64,000 bases of DNA, taken from NCBI GenBank assembly GCA_021464415.1, contig CM038469.1, forward strand, positions 62,105,650-62,169,649, written 5' to 3'. The DNA is from Lonicera japonica. Taxonomy: Eukaryota; Streptophyta; Magnoliopsida; Dipsacales; Caprifoliaceae. Shown piece by piece: positions 1 to 11,561 of this stretch (position 1 is its first letter; the number at the start of each line of letters is the position of its first letter). The translations under genes and the position numbers were made by a program. The notes below the pieces were generated by a model. The model was not told the origin of the DNA. It made no database searches and saw only the letters and a program-made list of their open reading frames with translations.

Positions 1-67
1 GTCGGATGTGAGGTGGTAATTTGTTTATTATTATTGTTTTGTTTGGAAAAAAAAAAGAGGTTAATTA

Positions 68-737
68 AGGGTGTGTTCGTTACTTGAAATCTGAATCCTA
101 AAAACTAGTTTTAAAATTTAAAAATTGAATTTGAAAGATATATTTGTTTTCATTCTCAATTTCACATCTGAATAGGTGGTGTTTATTTAAAAATATTACA
201 TCTGAATGCATTTGAATGTTATTTAAACAATTTTTGCTCATCCTTCTTATTTTATGAAAATGACTAATGGCCATCTTTAAAAATTAAATGTTAAGGAGGG
301 AAACCTCTTTAATTTTAGGCTCCGTTTGATAGTAACATGGAAAATGAAAATAAAAACAACTAAATTAGGTGAGAATATGGAAAATAAGTTGAGGCATATG
401 GTGAGATCCTCTCTAGCTCATACTCATTTTTGTGAGTATATGTTCTCCATCCTCCTTTAATATTTTGTAGAAAAATTTTCTCCACCATCACCCAAAGAAA
501 ATTTTGTCATGGAAAAAAGCAAAAAATAAGAGTTAATCTCACCATATCCCTCAACTTATTTTCCATCTTCTCACCTAAATTAGTTATTTTTCTTTTTATT
601 TTCCATGTTGCTATCAAACGGAGTCTTAAAGAAGCAAATAAGATTTCAAATCCGAAATTTTTAAAATTGCCAAACAAATCTTAAAACCGCTAAAATGTGA
701 ATAGAATCCATTCAAACGTCCAAACAAACAATACCCA
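68..737. mobile_element. Possible hAT-like non-autonomous element, outer shell of a nested pair
   Basis: The left end reads GGGTGTGTTCGTT and the right end, read on the other strand, GGGTATTGTTTGTT. Both are followed by a related TGAAT/GGATTC tract, so the two ends look like diverged terminal inverted repeats. No coding capacity is seen. A Tourist-like MITE at 318-625 is inserted inside it, so this outer element would be the older one. Superfamily and exact ends are uncertain. Confidence 0.35.
318..625. mobile_element. Tourist-like (PIF/Harbinger) MITE, 308 bp
   Basis: Long terminal inverted repeats start GGCTCCGTTTGATAG and end CTATCAAACGGAGTC, flanked by a TTA duplication at 315-317 and 626-628. 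The arms also share the AAATTAGGTGAGAA and CATATGGTGAGAT blocks in inverted form. No ORF. A second copy of exactly the same length lies at 58955-59262 in the opposite orientation. A 3-bp TWA target duplication is typical of PIF/Harbinger MITEs. Confidence 0.8.
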
Positions 738-1440
738 CAGTTAAATTAGGTGGGCTAAAGAGAATTGCCTATTCATAGCAAGTGTTTTTTTGGTTTGAGT
801 CGGGTGAAATTAGGAAGACCTAAATCGAAACTGAATTTTCGGTTCCGTTTCGTATTCAACTTCTGAATCATCCAACCCCACACTGCGAAACAAACTTTTT
901 GGTTTAAGGCAACATTGAATAAGTCTTCTACCACAACTAAATTTGTTTTTATTTTGTAGTTCTCATCCCTATGACAACTTCTCAATAGAAGTTTGGTAGC
1001 AATACTACATAAAAAGATACAAAAATAATGGCAAGTCTCAGAATTCAAAAATAGTAGCACAACTACAATTGGACATCGTCTAATTAAGCTCAGTATCACC
1101 GACATATTTAGTATGTCCTCTCATTTCTCTCCCACCGTTACACTTTACTACTTATTAACTTGAAGAACCAAAATAACTAATCAAGTGCTTCACAATCTAC
1201 AAATTTAAGGGAAACTGTAATTTGACTCCGATAAGAGAAACCATACATAAGTCCAATTCTATTTGATTCAGTGCGGTTCAGTTTTGTAACGACAAACTTC
1301 AAACTCAAATTAAATTTATTCGGTTTTGGTACGATTTTTTCATTTTAATTTAAGCTTTTTTCAATTCAATCAATTTTCTGTTTGATCAATCATTTTTAAA
1401 TTCACTACAAAACCCTAATTCAAAGATTCTTTGTGGGGCA
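738..1440. other. Gene-free AT-rich stretch
   Basis: No convincing coding frame. It contains fragments of 'ggtttggttcggt'-type sequence (about 790-850 and 1265-1375) of the kind found in degenerate hAT-related plant repeats. The 110-codon minus frame here has no recognisable domain and is read as chance. Confidence 0.5.
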
Positions 1441-1444
1441 GGTG

Positions 1445-1610
1445 TTAGTTTTAAAAAAAAAGAAATTAAGGGAGGTCTAAGTTTTTTTTCTTAATCTTAT
1501 AAATAAAGAAAAACTCCCACTCACATGAGCCGAATCCTTAACCTCACGACAAAGGTGGAGGTTGCCTACCATACCACTGGAACAACCCTCTCCTCAGCGG
1601 AGCACGTATT
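1445..1610 (-). mobile_element. tRNA-derived SINE-like unit
   Basis: On the minus strand a pol III A-box-like block (GTTCCAGTGGTATGGTAGG) is followed by a B-box-like block (GTGAGGTTAAGGATTCGGCTC), then a GTGAGTGGGAG segment and a T-rich tail. This order is that of tRNA-derived plant SINE heads. A related tail segment (AAGGGAGGTTTAAG...ATAAATAAAG) recurs at 46386-46435. Ends are not exact and no target duplication was established. Confidence 0.45.
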
Positions 1611-1662
1611 AGTTAGGTGGCCCTTTGTTTTGGACTAGGGTTAAGGGAATTGTTAACTGTAC

Positions 1663-2093
1663 TTAAATGTAACCTTTAAACAAAGGCAGGCGTCCCAGAC
1701 CAGAAAGGGGTGAAACGAAGGCTCTAGCTTCTTTCAGACTGGAGGAACATTTTTTTCTGACGCGGGACCCGCACTCCCCGGGGGAGGACCAATGGGGAGG
1801 GCCAACGTCCGATCTCATCATAATATCTCTCGACTCTTCAAAATATTCCTTCAACAAACTCCTCCTCCTGGCCTCCTCCGGCAACTCCTTCAATTCAAGC
1901 CGTCATTGACGGAGGAGGAACTTGTCGAGGGCTGATTTTCTGTGGATACAAGTAGTGATCGTCGACTCGTTGAAGAAGAAGACGAAACCGACAGTTTCCA
2001 TTTTGGACGTCGTCGAATTGTCGGCGGGAGTATCCGGCGGCGGTGAATAGGCGATATACTGACCACCGAGACCCCAGATACGCTGGACGTCAT
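1663..2093 (-). pseudogene. N-terminal fragment of a PES/ELT-type esterase/lipase/thioesterase gene
   Basis: Read on the minus strand, an ATG at 2093 opens a Ser/Arg-rich, transit-peptide-like stretch that stops at about 1890. In the next frame, offset by one base, the reading continues with EEARRRSLLKEYF, MRSDVGPPHW and a following SPGECGSRV. I recall this pattern (RSLLKEYF ... SDGGPPRWF.P.ECGS) from the start of plastid phytyl-ester-synthase-like esterase/lipase/thioesterase proteins. The frame breaks once near 1895, and the conserved core that should follow (LLFLPG and onward) is absent, being replaced by unrelated sequence. It is more GC-rich than its surroundings. I read it as a truncated, frameshifted exon-1 copy; the family call is from memory of motifs and is moderate. 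Confidence 0.5.
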
Positions 2094-2199
2094 TGACTCG
2101 TGAAAATAAGGTTTTATTTTTTTTTTCTCTCTCGGGACAGACAATTGCAGGGTCACGTTTTCTCTATTCATAAACAAAAGAAAGATTTCATGCATATAT

Positions 2200-2885
2200 A
2201 TTACAATTTACAAAAAAAAATGTCGCATTTACTAGCGTCCCTTCTCGCGTGTAGGGCTTTTTGTTATCAAAATAGAAAATAACGCATGGAATGATTATTA
2301 GTACTTCAACAGTATAGGTTTTTTTTCTTAGAATTAAAAATAATAGCTTCATCTTTATGAATTTATTCAACATCAAAAAAAATTATAAATTGAATTTATC
2401 GATTTATAATTTCCACTTAAGCCAAACAAATTCTAAAATGTGTCAAATATAGTTACTATTAACAAAAGCACCAAGAACAATATATATATATATATATATA
2501 AAATTCTTTTAGTATCCTTTTAATCTACCGTATAATTCAAAACTCATGGCCGCTATTATTACTTTACTCGTAAAATTACATTAACACTTTAAAAAAATTA
2601 CGTCTAGTTATTAGCATTTAAAATATATATATATATATATATATTCTAACTCTATAAATATATTAAAAGCGTTCAATAGATTACATTAGCAATAACATCA
2701 CATGCAAAAAAAAAAAAGAGTATAAAATTGGCAAAGTTGTTAAGTAACATTAACTTGATTCGGGAGAGATCAACTTTTACCGGATAAGACCTTAACCCAA
2801 CCAATATTCTATTATGATACGTGTCAAATTTTTATACGACTTTTACACTAAATCAAACATTGAAGTTTCTTCGGATAAAAAAATA
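2200..2885. other. Gene-free AT-rich stretch with AT microsatellites
   Basis: Contains (AT)n runs at about 2480-2500 and 2625-2644 and poly-A tracts. No ORF or RNA gene is recognised. Confidence 0.5.
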
Positions 2886-3170
2886 CTACCTCCGTCCCAA
2901 TTTAATTGTCACACTTTAAAAAACTAAAAATTAAGGAGACATAATAATTACTCTAAGAGAAAATGCTTATTTTCAAAAATGACCTTTACTTTTCTCCTAA
3001 TAAAAAAAGTGGCGGGACCCACAATAAAAAAAGTGGTGAGAGCTTAAAGGGTAATATTGAAAATAATAAAAAATGTTCTTATTAATGACTTGCTAAATAT
3101 AGAAAGTGGACAATTATTTTAGGAAATCCAAAATTAGAATAGTGGACAATTAAATTGGGACGGAGGGAGT
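2886..3170. mobile_element. Stowaway-type (Tc1/Mariner) MITE
   Basis: Ends are CTACCTCCGTCCCAATTTAA and TTAAATTGGGACGGAGGGAG, inside a TA dinucleotide duplication. The 285-bp body has no ORF. The same family occurs at 43881-44163, and more diverged members at 5925-6176 and 22275-22467. The CTCCCTCCGTCCC terminus with a TA target is diagnostic of Stowaway MITEs. Confidence 0.9.
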
Positions 3171-3172
3171 AA

Positions 3173-5922
3173 ATAAATTGAAGTTTCTCAGTTCAAATTA
3201 AAATGCGATGTACCTCTCTATCAAGGCCTAATTGTCTATAACTTTATATAATTAGATTGGCTATACCTAAGGCATTTCTGACCGAACTTTGTATCAAATT
3301 TTTGTCGTAAAAATCATACTAAAGAGGCAAAAAACTCATCCAAAACCCTTATTATCAGCAAGATATCTAGACCGTTGGATATTTGTAGCAAAATTCAATT
3401 TAAGCAGGTAGTTAAAAAGAAATCGACTTAATCGATGCATGTTTTATTTTGAAACACTTGAAACCGTGCAGTTTCTATATGCACAAATCCGAACATGACA
3501 TGCCTACCCAGTCTGCCATGATGTATTGTAGTTATATGATATTATAAGGATATTTAAAAGAAAAATATTATATTGGACGCTGTGTCAAACATGTTAAATC
3601 TACATAAACTAGCCTAAATTTGTGCTGGGTTTTTATTATGGAATCCATATCGCCTCTGACTTCAAAAACCCATCATAATGCCAGCTTGTTAGGGATATTC
3701 TAGTATGTAGGATATCTATAGCAAATTTTAATATCCATGAGTTCTCGATTAGAAAGAACCCAACTCAACTAGTGCATTTGTTTTGAAAAATTTGAACCCA
3801 CACCTTTTATTATATGCATAAGCCCAAAACTCGATATATCCTCGTATGGACCCACTTGACACATTGTAATTGTATGTACTTGTATTTAAAAAAGAATTAT
3901 TACATTGTAGTTGGGCCGAAATAAGTAAATGGGTTGATCTAAAAAGTTTTATAAATATGAAACAAATATTATAGTTCTTCTAAGTAATCTAAGTCCATCC
4001 AGCTAGATAAGAATTGTAAAAATCAATTTTGGTTCATTTTATATTATAACTTTTAAGTTATTAAAACATATATTAGTAATGAAAATTAATTCATGAAAAT
4101 ATTTTTGGAATTCAATATACATGAGTTGTAGACGGGAAAGCACCCACCCAGTTGGTGCATTTATTTTGAGAAATTTGAACTCAGACCTTTTATTACGAGC
4201 ATAAACTTAAACTCGATTTATCATGCCTCCACCCATCGGACACATTGTAAATATATAATACTATAAACTATAAATGTACTTAAGTAAATTATTATATTTC
4301 GGTTATGTGATAATGGTTCAATGGGTTTCATCTAAAAAAATTATAAATATTAAAAAAATTCATTAAAAGTAGCTCATGTGACGCCCCTAATTCCGTTAAG
4401 AGAACTAGACCTTTGGGACTCGGTTAATCACAGTGTTGTACGCCGACGGCAGGTAAAATGTATGAAAAATACAACTTTCAAAAAAATTCTAAAAAAACAT
4501 TAATAAAATCATATTACGTTTTAAAAATCTCTTTAAAAAATTTCTGCATGTGGAGTCTTTATCATTGATAATCCATCGTGTGAAAATAAAACGATTTCAT
4601 ATAAATATTTTCATATCCAAACACATTATAAAATCCACTCCACATGTAAAATTTTATACACAACTTTGTTGAAAAGCTATTTACAAATAAAAGTCTGTAT
4701 GTCCAGTATTAAAAAATTGTTTATATACAATACAATTAAAGTCAAATCCAATTTCAACACATTCCTTAACTTGAGGACTAGAAAGTGACTTGGTACATCA
4801 GAGGCTTCAAATAAGGTTGTACTGTGCGCCACCCCAAAGCCTATCCTGCAAAACTGTTAGAAAAAGGAATGAATCAAATCTAGGCTCAGTGGGAAGTAGT
4901 ATAAGTTTAATATAGAAAAAACACGTTGGATCGAACATACACGTGCATTTTATACAAAAGTAAGACTTTGGATATTAGTCATGCTCAATATATTCAAATA
5001 GTGCAATGCAAGGCATATATAGCTTGTCGAACCTAATCGCTAGGATACCCATCATAATATTTGGAAACAACCCAAACAAATTAAGTTAATCCTACCTCTT
5101 CGGCCAGCTTATGACTTATATCCATGAAGGTTTTGGTTTAACGAGATAGTCTACTCTATATGTTTCATATAACTAAGATCATTATACAATACTAATTCAC
5201 ATCCACAATGCTCCTCAATTAGTATTTCAATATGAATATTAGTATATTATAGAATTAAGCCATAATATGAATATTCACATCCACTTATATCCGCTATTGG
5301 TATGCTTTCTCTATTGTTTAATTAAGGTTTTTTTTTTGTTTTGGGGATTTTTTGTTTTTTTTATTTGAGATTTGAGATGTGAAGATGAATATTGTTCTTT
5401 CAGTTTTGGGCATTTTGTGGTGTGTTTATATTTTCTCTATTTCTTCATTATAGAAAAACTAGAGAAAAAAAATCCTAAAACAAAAACTTAACTGAAACTG
5501 GGTTGACATTATACCTCTCATATGAAACTCAATGTCGATCAAGTTCAAATTTTTTGATAAGTTGTATAGATGTTAAATAATGTAGCAATAAAAATATATA
5601 TAATTATCTTTTATAATTATATGCCCTTTTATTCTCACAAATCTTTTGAGTGAAACAAAGAAAAATTTTATTTCATGGTTTGTTTTTCTGCACGGATGAT
5701 TAGCTCATGCTTTTAATTTTTTTTTCATATTTCCATTACGTAATATTTGGATTAAAAATTGATAAGTTTACTTATCAAGGTTAATATTTGCATTTTATTA
5801 TTTCCTTCTTTCGGTTGGTACTTATTAGTTGCTATTTTATAGTTTATATATATGCATTTATATTGTTCTTTCGGTTTTGGAGATTAATTTTTTATTTTTT
5901 TATATATGGTGTGTTTATATAT
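3173..5922. other. Gene-free region with probable retroelement remnant near 4378-4960
   Basis: No coding frame is supported. From about 4378 the sequence reads GTGACGCCCCTAATTCCG and continues with phrases such as CTCAGTGGGAAGTAG near 4885, which recur in plant LTR-retroelement-related repeats. No matching second end or internal coding domain was found, so it is only a likely remnant. Two copies of a phrase around AAATTTGAAC.CA.ACCTTTTATTA occur at about 3788-3812 and 4171-4195, suggesting a small dispersed duplication. Confidence 0.35.
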
Positions 5923-5924
5923 TA

Positions 5925-6176
5925 CTCCCTCCGTCCCAAATTGCTGGCCCCTTTTGAAAAATATAACTTATTAAGGACCCAACATCATTATTGCATTTTT
6001 TGCTTAATTTACATTGACTTTCCTTTTTTAACTTTTTCTTTATTCAAAACTTTTACTTAAAAAGTGAAAGTGCAAAAGGACAAAATAAGTATGTATTTAT
6101 CTTTTATGGAAAGTGGACATTTATTTTGGGACATTCAGAAAAGGAAAGAGGAACCAGCAATTTGGGACGGATGGAG
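5925..6176. mobile_element. Stowaway-like MITE, diverged member
   Basis: Starts CTCCCTCCGTCCCAAATTGC and ends GCAATTTGGGACGGATGGAG, flanked by TA on both sides. The body (252 bp) differs from the copies at 2886 and 43881, sharing only the termini. Non-coding. Confidence 0.8.
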
Positions 6177-6178
6177 TA

Positions 6179-6860
6179 TGTGTTTATACTTTGGTTTAAT
6201 ATATTGTTTCTTAATTGTATATAAGTGAGAATTCCTTACTTGAACTCGTATCTGACATGATTTTACTTTGCATTTCATCTTTTTACATTGTTATTGAAGC
6301 AACGGTGCATGACCCTAATCAATCGGAGAAACATTCCCATAATCAATCAAATAAACCACCAAATATGGTTGAACAATGGATTGACCTAAGCCCAAACAAT
6401 GGGCAAAACAATGGCCTAAAAAAATAGGTTTTTGTGTTCAAAATTTTTCAGCAAGCCCAAACAAAATAGGTCCATTGAGAAAGTCCAGATCATTCAAAGT
6501 GGTCTGATTTGGTCCGGTCTAAGCTGCATTTTCGATCAAGTCCTCTCCCAAAATATAGAGGACCGATGCCAATGGTCCGGTCTTTGTTTAAGGTCAACGG
6601 TTCGGTTGACTGGACCGTGAACACCCCCGGTATTTACTGATGGTATCTCACAATTAAGCATTTCTCGATGAGTGGAGGCTTGTGCTTATAACACTTATAC
6701 AAAGCAATTTCACCTATAGAATTAACAACCATAAATATATTTTATGAAATAAGAATACATCTCTTGGCATCTCTCCGCCTACATTATTTGGGTGATCCCA
6801 CATATACGTACATACATATTATGAATATTATTGTCAACACAATACTTCACTCCAAACATA
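6179..6860. other. Gene-free stretch with a degenerate repeat end
   Basis: The part at 6440-6625 contains repeated GGTCCGGTCT / GGTTCGGTTGAC phrases ending GTGAACACCCC, like one end of hAT-type non-autonomous elements. No partner end was fixed. The small plus-strand frames here show no domain. Confidence 0.4.
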
Positions 6861-6868
6861 CTTGTGGT

Positions 6869-7400
6869 TCGAGGTGTTTAAAAAATGGACAAAATTGAAA
6901 AATCAAATCGGCTTGAACCAAATCGAGTAGTTTTTTAAGATTTTTGGTTCGATTCAGTTTAAAAATCGGATAATCGAAGATAGTGGATTCAGTTGTTTGT
7001 TTTTGTGCATATAAAACCAACAAAAATCGACTAAGCTGACTATCATACTTATCGTATTATTATTGGTTCAATGTATATGACTGATGAGCTATTTTCTTTT
7101 AACAATTATATGGTACAAAATAAATAAAAAAAAGCTCAAGAATAATAAAATATTTAAGAGAAAAAAAACTCAAAGATTCATAAAAAATTTAATTAAATTA
7201 AAATGCTCAAGAAATAGACACATGGTCCAAAACTATAACTTAGTCCACGACCCATACAATTTGACCAAACCCAAACTGAACCCAATCAATTTTAATTGTT
7301 GATACAATTTGGTTCTGTTGAAGTTAGGCGTAAAACTAAAATGTCAGTTCAGCTTTCGATTTAACTGCACAGTTCAATTGACCAAACCGTGCACACCCTA
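6869..7400. mobile_element. hAT-type non-autonomous element, 532 bp
   Basis: Flanked by a perfect 8-bp direct repeat CTTGTGGT at 6861-6868 and 7401-7408. Its right end read inward is TAGGGTGTGCACGGTTTGG and its left end is TCGAGGTGTTTAAAAAATGG, an imperfect inverted pair. The interior has the GGTTCGATTCGGTTT-like sequence common in such elements. An 8-bp target duplication with a TAGGG(G)TGTGCACGG terminus is typical of plant hAT MITEs. Confidence 0.7.
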
Positions 7401-7408
7401 CTTGTGGT

Positions 7409-10400
7409 TTATATTCTCTCTTTCCTAAGAGGTATGTGTGCTCTTAATCTTTCTCGTTATCTTTCATGTTCCTTCATGATTTGAGGGAAACTTCCATAAA
7501 ACGAGTAATGCCTCATATATACCACATTCATATATATATATATATATATGTAAACTATGTATGACTCCTTGTATACACCACCATTTTACAATTAATTAAT
7601 GTTGATGGGGTCTATCAGCAACTGTTGGCACACCATCCTTCAATAATAATATCATCTCTAAGTTACAATGAAAAGTTATTTAATTCATTGTATGATCACT
7701 TTGACATAAATTTAAATTTCTTTCCATCGGCATATATTTTATTATTAATATCTCGAACAGATATTTTTTGTATTTTTTTTGTCTAAGATACTATATGGAC
7801 CAATTTTTGCCTAAACTAATCTCTACTAGTTGGAGAGCATGCAGTTGGCCACCAATTTTTTTTGCTGTTAGCGGGATAAGACTTGGAGAGCTCCTACTTA
7901 AATCTATTATTGATCTCAATGTCTCGACTGATAATTATATGTTTATGCTTACACGGATATATTTTAGTGGTAAAAGTACTTTGAACCTTGCGTGTGTTAG
8001 TTCAGTCTTTTAAAAACCTTCTGTTTTATCGCATTTTTCCATTATCTTAATGTAAATGCATAAGATATTCAAAACAGTTATGTTTATGAAAACATCTTTA
8101 ATTTTAATATATTATTTTTGCAGTATCATGGTAGTTTAAGTTGAATTGAATATACTTTGTAGTTTTGCTTACGACACTAATTATATTAGATTTTTGCACG
8201 TATGAGATGCGTATACGATGTAGATATAAGTAATTTAAAGGTACCATCGCACCCTAATTTTTGGATCGTCAAATACTCGAATAAATTAAAAAAAAATAAG
8301 TAAGTTTTACGAGTACACGACCAGCCAACTACCAGGGGTGGAATCAAACTAAATGTTTCAATTCATAACATAATACTTATCCATAAATTCAAAAGAAAAT
8401 TATTATATTGAATAATAAAAATATGAAAAATAAAGAAAGTTTTGATATAATTTCAATATTTAAACTTAAATTACAAAGTCCAATTATATTAACAAAATAC
8501 AATGTCTTTCTAAAATAATTGGCCAGAGCATCTACATCGTCCCCATACACAAATACCACCGAATATAAGAACAACTTTCAAATAAGTACTATTACAAGTA
8601 TATAACTCAACAAGAACTTAACTTTCCTATTCAAATAATTGAACTTGAAAACTCTCATGATACGTTCATAAAATGAGCGCACCCAAGAAGTATTGAAACA
8701 ACTTAGGTCATTATATTAAATATATTGGTATGAGACATTTATATACCACCAATTATATATACTCATGAGGATCATAAATAGTTATCGTAAGCTATTTGAC
8801 AAGACATGTAGTTTCATACTCTCCTCAAGACAAAATGGTTGTTTTCTGGTTTAGTAATGGCGAGTAGTTTATTGTTTGTTTATTAACTTTTGCTAACTTT
8901 TCACGAAAAACAATATTTTCCTTTAAGTTTTAAACCATATTAATGAATAGTTTCTTGCACATGAACTAAAATTACCATATCACATAAGTGACTCAACATT
9001 ACTTGTAGTAGACTCACCCTACATAAACATTAGTAAAGCCTACCACCCTGTAGAGGAATGATTAATGAGAAACACTCAAAATAACCATAAAAATTTGCAA
9101 CAGTAAAATGACACTTTTTAGAAAAAACCAGCACACGAAAAAAAATGCAAAACAATGTTTTACATGTCACTCTCGTGATGATCGGAAAATTAAGTCCATA
9201 AGTAATTCAAACAGTGTTTAACACACAACACAAAAAATATTGAAAATGCAGAACTAAAATTAACAATTTTTGAGGCCTAAATGACTTGATATTGAAAAAC
9301 TTAAAGAACAAAACTTGTCCGAAATGTAGTTTTACATGTGATTATAAAGATTTATAATTTTCTAAGCATAATTGCTATTTTTAAAGTACCCAAAAAGTTT
9401 CAGAAATCATCAAAACTCAAAAATCGATAAAGTAAATTAATGTGTACCAAGTTCACTCTAACTATTACAATTGCATCTCCATGTGCCAAACATACATACC
9501 CGTATACCTTTATTATACACTAGTCATTTCTCCGAGAGCTGTACTCCAAACAGGATATTGTATATAAAGTGTGTCTTATCACGGATATCTATGCCGTATA
9601 AGTCTAAAAAGTCACTATTCGGCTATATTGCGCAAATACCTCTCATTGCATATTTAATGGATGGAGAATACCAATATTCGGTATAACAATCAAATCAACC
9701 AAATCTGCAAGATCAAAAGTAGTTTCTCTTTAAAATATGAATGATACAAAATTCCAACACAAAAGGATAGTGGTAGTGACTTGGATTTCTACAATGTTAT
9801 AGTGATTTTCAAACTTCAAGAGATGAATACAATATTTATATCTCAAATCATTCTTTAGTTCCATCATTCACATATCAACATAATAAATTCACAAAGTGCC
9901 GTCAAATATATTTTACCATTTCAATAACTGATCCTTTTATTTCCAAGGAACTATAAACTTATCTCAAATTAAGCATTCGTCGTAGTACATCAATTTAATG
10001 TATATATAATGATATTCATATGTGTGTATTTGCACCATTGTATTATCAAGCAGTAATTTTATTCAATCAAATACCAATTAAATCATCAAATGAATCCACT
10101 ACTAGAATACAAACTAATCTAAATTCTATATAAATCCATATATCCATTTAGGTGTAGTCAAATTTAATACAATAATTAAGTATCCACATCTAATAACATC
10201 ACAAGTTATTACATTAATTCAAAATATATATATACAAATAAAAATAATATAATATAATACAATAGTGTTAGGTTTTTTATTTTATTTTTGTTTTATTTGA
10301 TGAATAGAAGAAAATCTATCTCACATGGTTGTATCAGCACATCAATTCAAATACTTAAGCAAATAAAATCAATACAAACATGCTAGGGTGTTCATATATT

Positions 10401-11240
10401 GATGAGAAATTGACTCACCTTATTAAGAACAAAAAGACAATAGACGATCAACGCATGAAACTCTATGTGCCAAAACTCTTTTCTCATCCTCTTCTTTTTC
10501 TTGCTTCTATCCTTCTCTGTCAATTCCATGTTGGGGGTGAGGGTTTAGGGATTTTGTGTCTTTCCCTCTCTCACACGTTTCTCTTTCCCCCTTTTGTTTA
10601 AAGTTCTAGTTTCCTTTTCCTAAATAGGAGAATAAATATAGAAGGAACTCACCTTAAAATTTGAAATGTTTTACAAATTCTACTAATTTAATACACCTAT
10701 TTATTAAGCTAAATATCAACTAATAATTTAAAAATTATAAAATTAGAATCCAATGATCAATTAATATCAAACCCATAAAAATAAAAATTTGTTAATACAT
10801 TGATGTAACCAAAATTATGCAAATGACTTAACATTTATAAAATAAAATAATAAGTAAAATAGTGGGTTATCACAATATACACACCTCAAAGAAATCTCGC
10901 CCCACGATCTGGGTCATAGGTCTGCTAGACAAATAACTTAGAGCAATTAATTCTAATTTAAATATGTCGTTTAATATGTTAATAGGATTTATAAACTTAA
11001 TCGTAAAATAGGAATTTAACATAAAATATTATCGGCTTACTCTATATTTAGTCACAGTAAGTTAAAACTACACTAACACATAGTATAAGAGAAATTATAA
11101 TCATAACCATCATGTTTAGGGATTCAAATGCTACACAAAATATTTAATGAATACAATATACAGGAACATAAGTGCATTATAAGATAACGCCCACATGTAC
11201 ATTCATAAATCATAGTTTGAAACATAATATCTAACATATA
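7409..11240. other. Long gene-free AT-rich region
   Basis: About 3.8 kb without a supported gene. It includes an (AT)n run near 7531-7549, poly-A/T tracts and many short frames of under 85 codons with no recognised domain. The segment around 10870-10930 (ATCTCGCCCCACGATCTGGG) is slightly GC-richer and could belong to a repeat, but no ends were found. Confidence 0.4.
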
Positions 11241-11561
11241 GGCCTTGTTTGATTCACGGATTTGAGGACTCAAGAAAGAAAAGTCTTTTATTTCCTTTGT
11301 TTAGTAAGTACAAATTCCGGAAACACTTTTCTGACAGAGGGAAAGTAGGAGGTAAAACCATTCCTCTCAAAACACATGTGATTGATTTTCCCACATGATT
11401 TTCAAGCATTTATTACAAAAAATTTGGACGACAATACCCTTATCTAAATATTTTTCATACTTTATCAAACACAAAAATGAAAACTTAACAGGAAATTTAG
11501 TTTCCCACCTTTATGAGAAAGATAAATGAATTGATTTTCCTTTCATGAACCAAACGAGGCC
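11241..11561. mobile_element. MITE with GGCCTTGTTTG termini
   Basis: The left end GGCCTTGTTTGATTCACGGA pairs with the right end TTTCATGAACCAAACGAGGCC. Internal blocks (CCTCTCAAAAC; TTTCCCACATGATTTTC) are also partly inverted. Length is 321 bp with no ORF. The short target duplication (ATA) is tentative, so PIF/Harbinger is possible but not proven. Confidence 0.65.
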
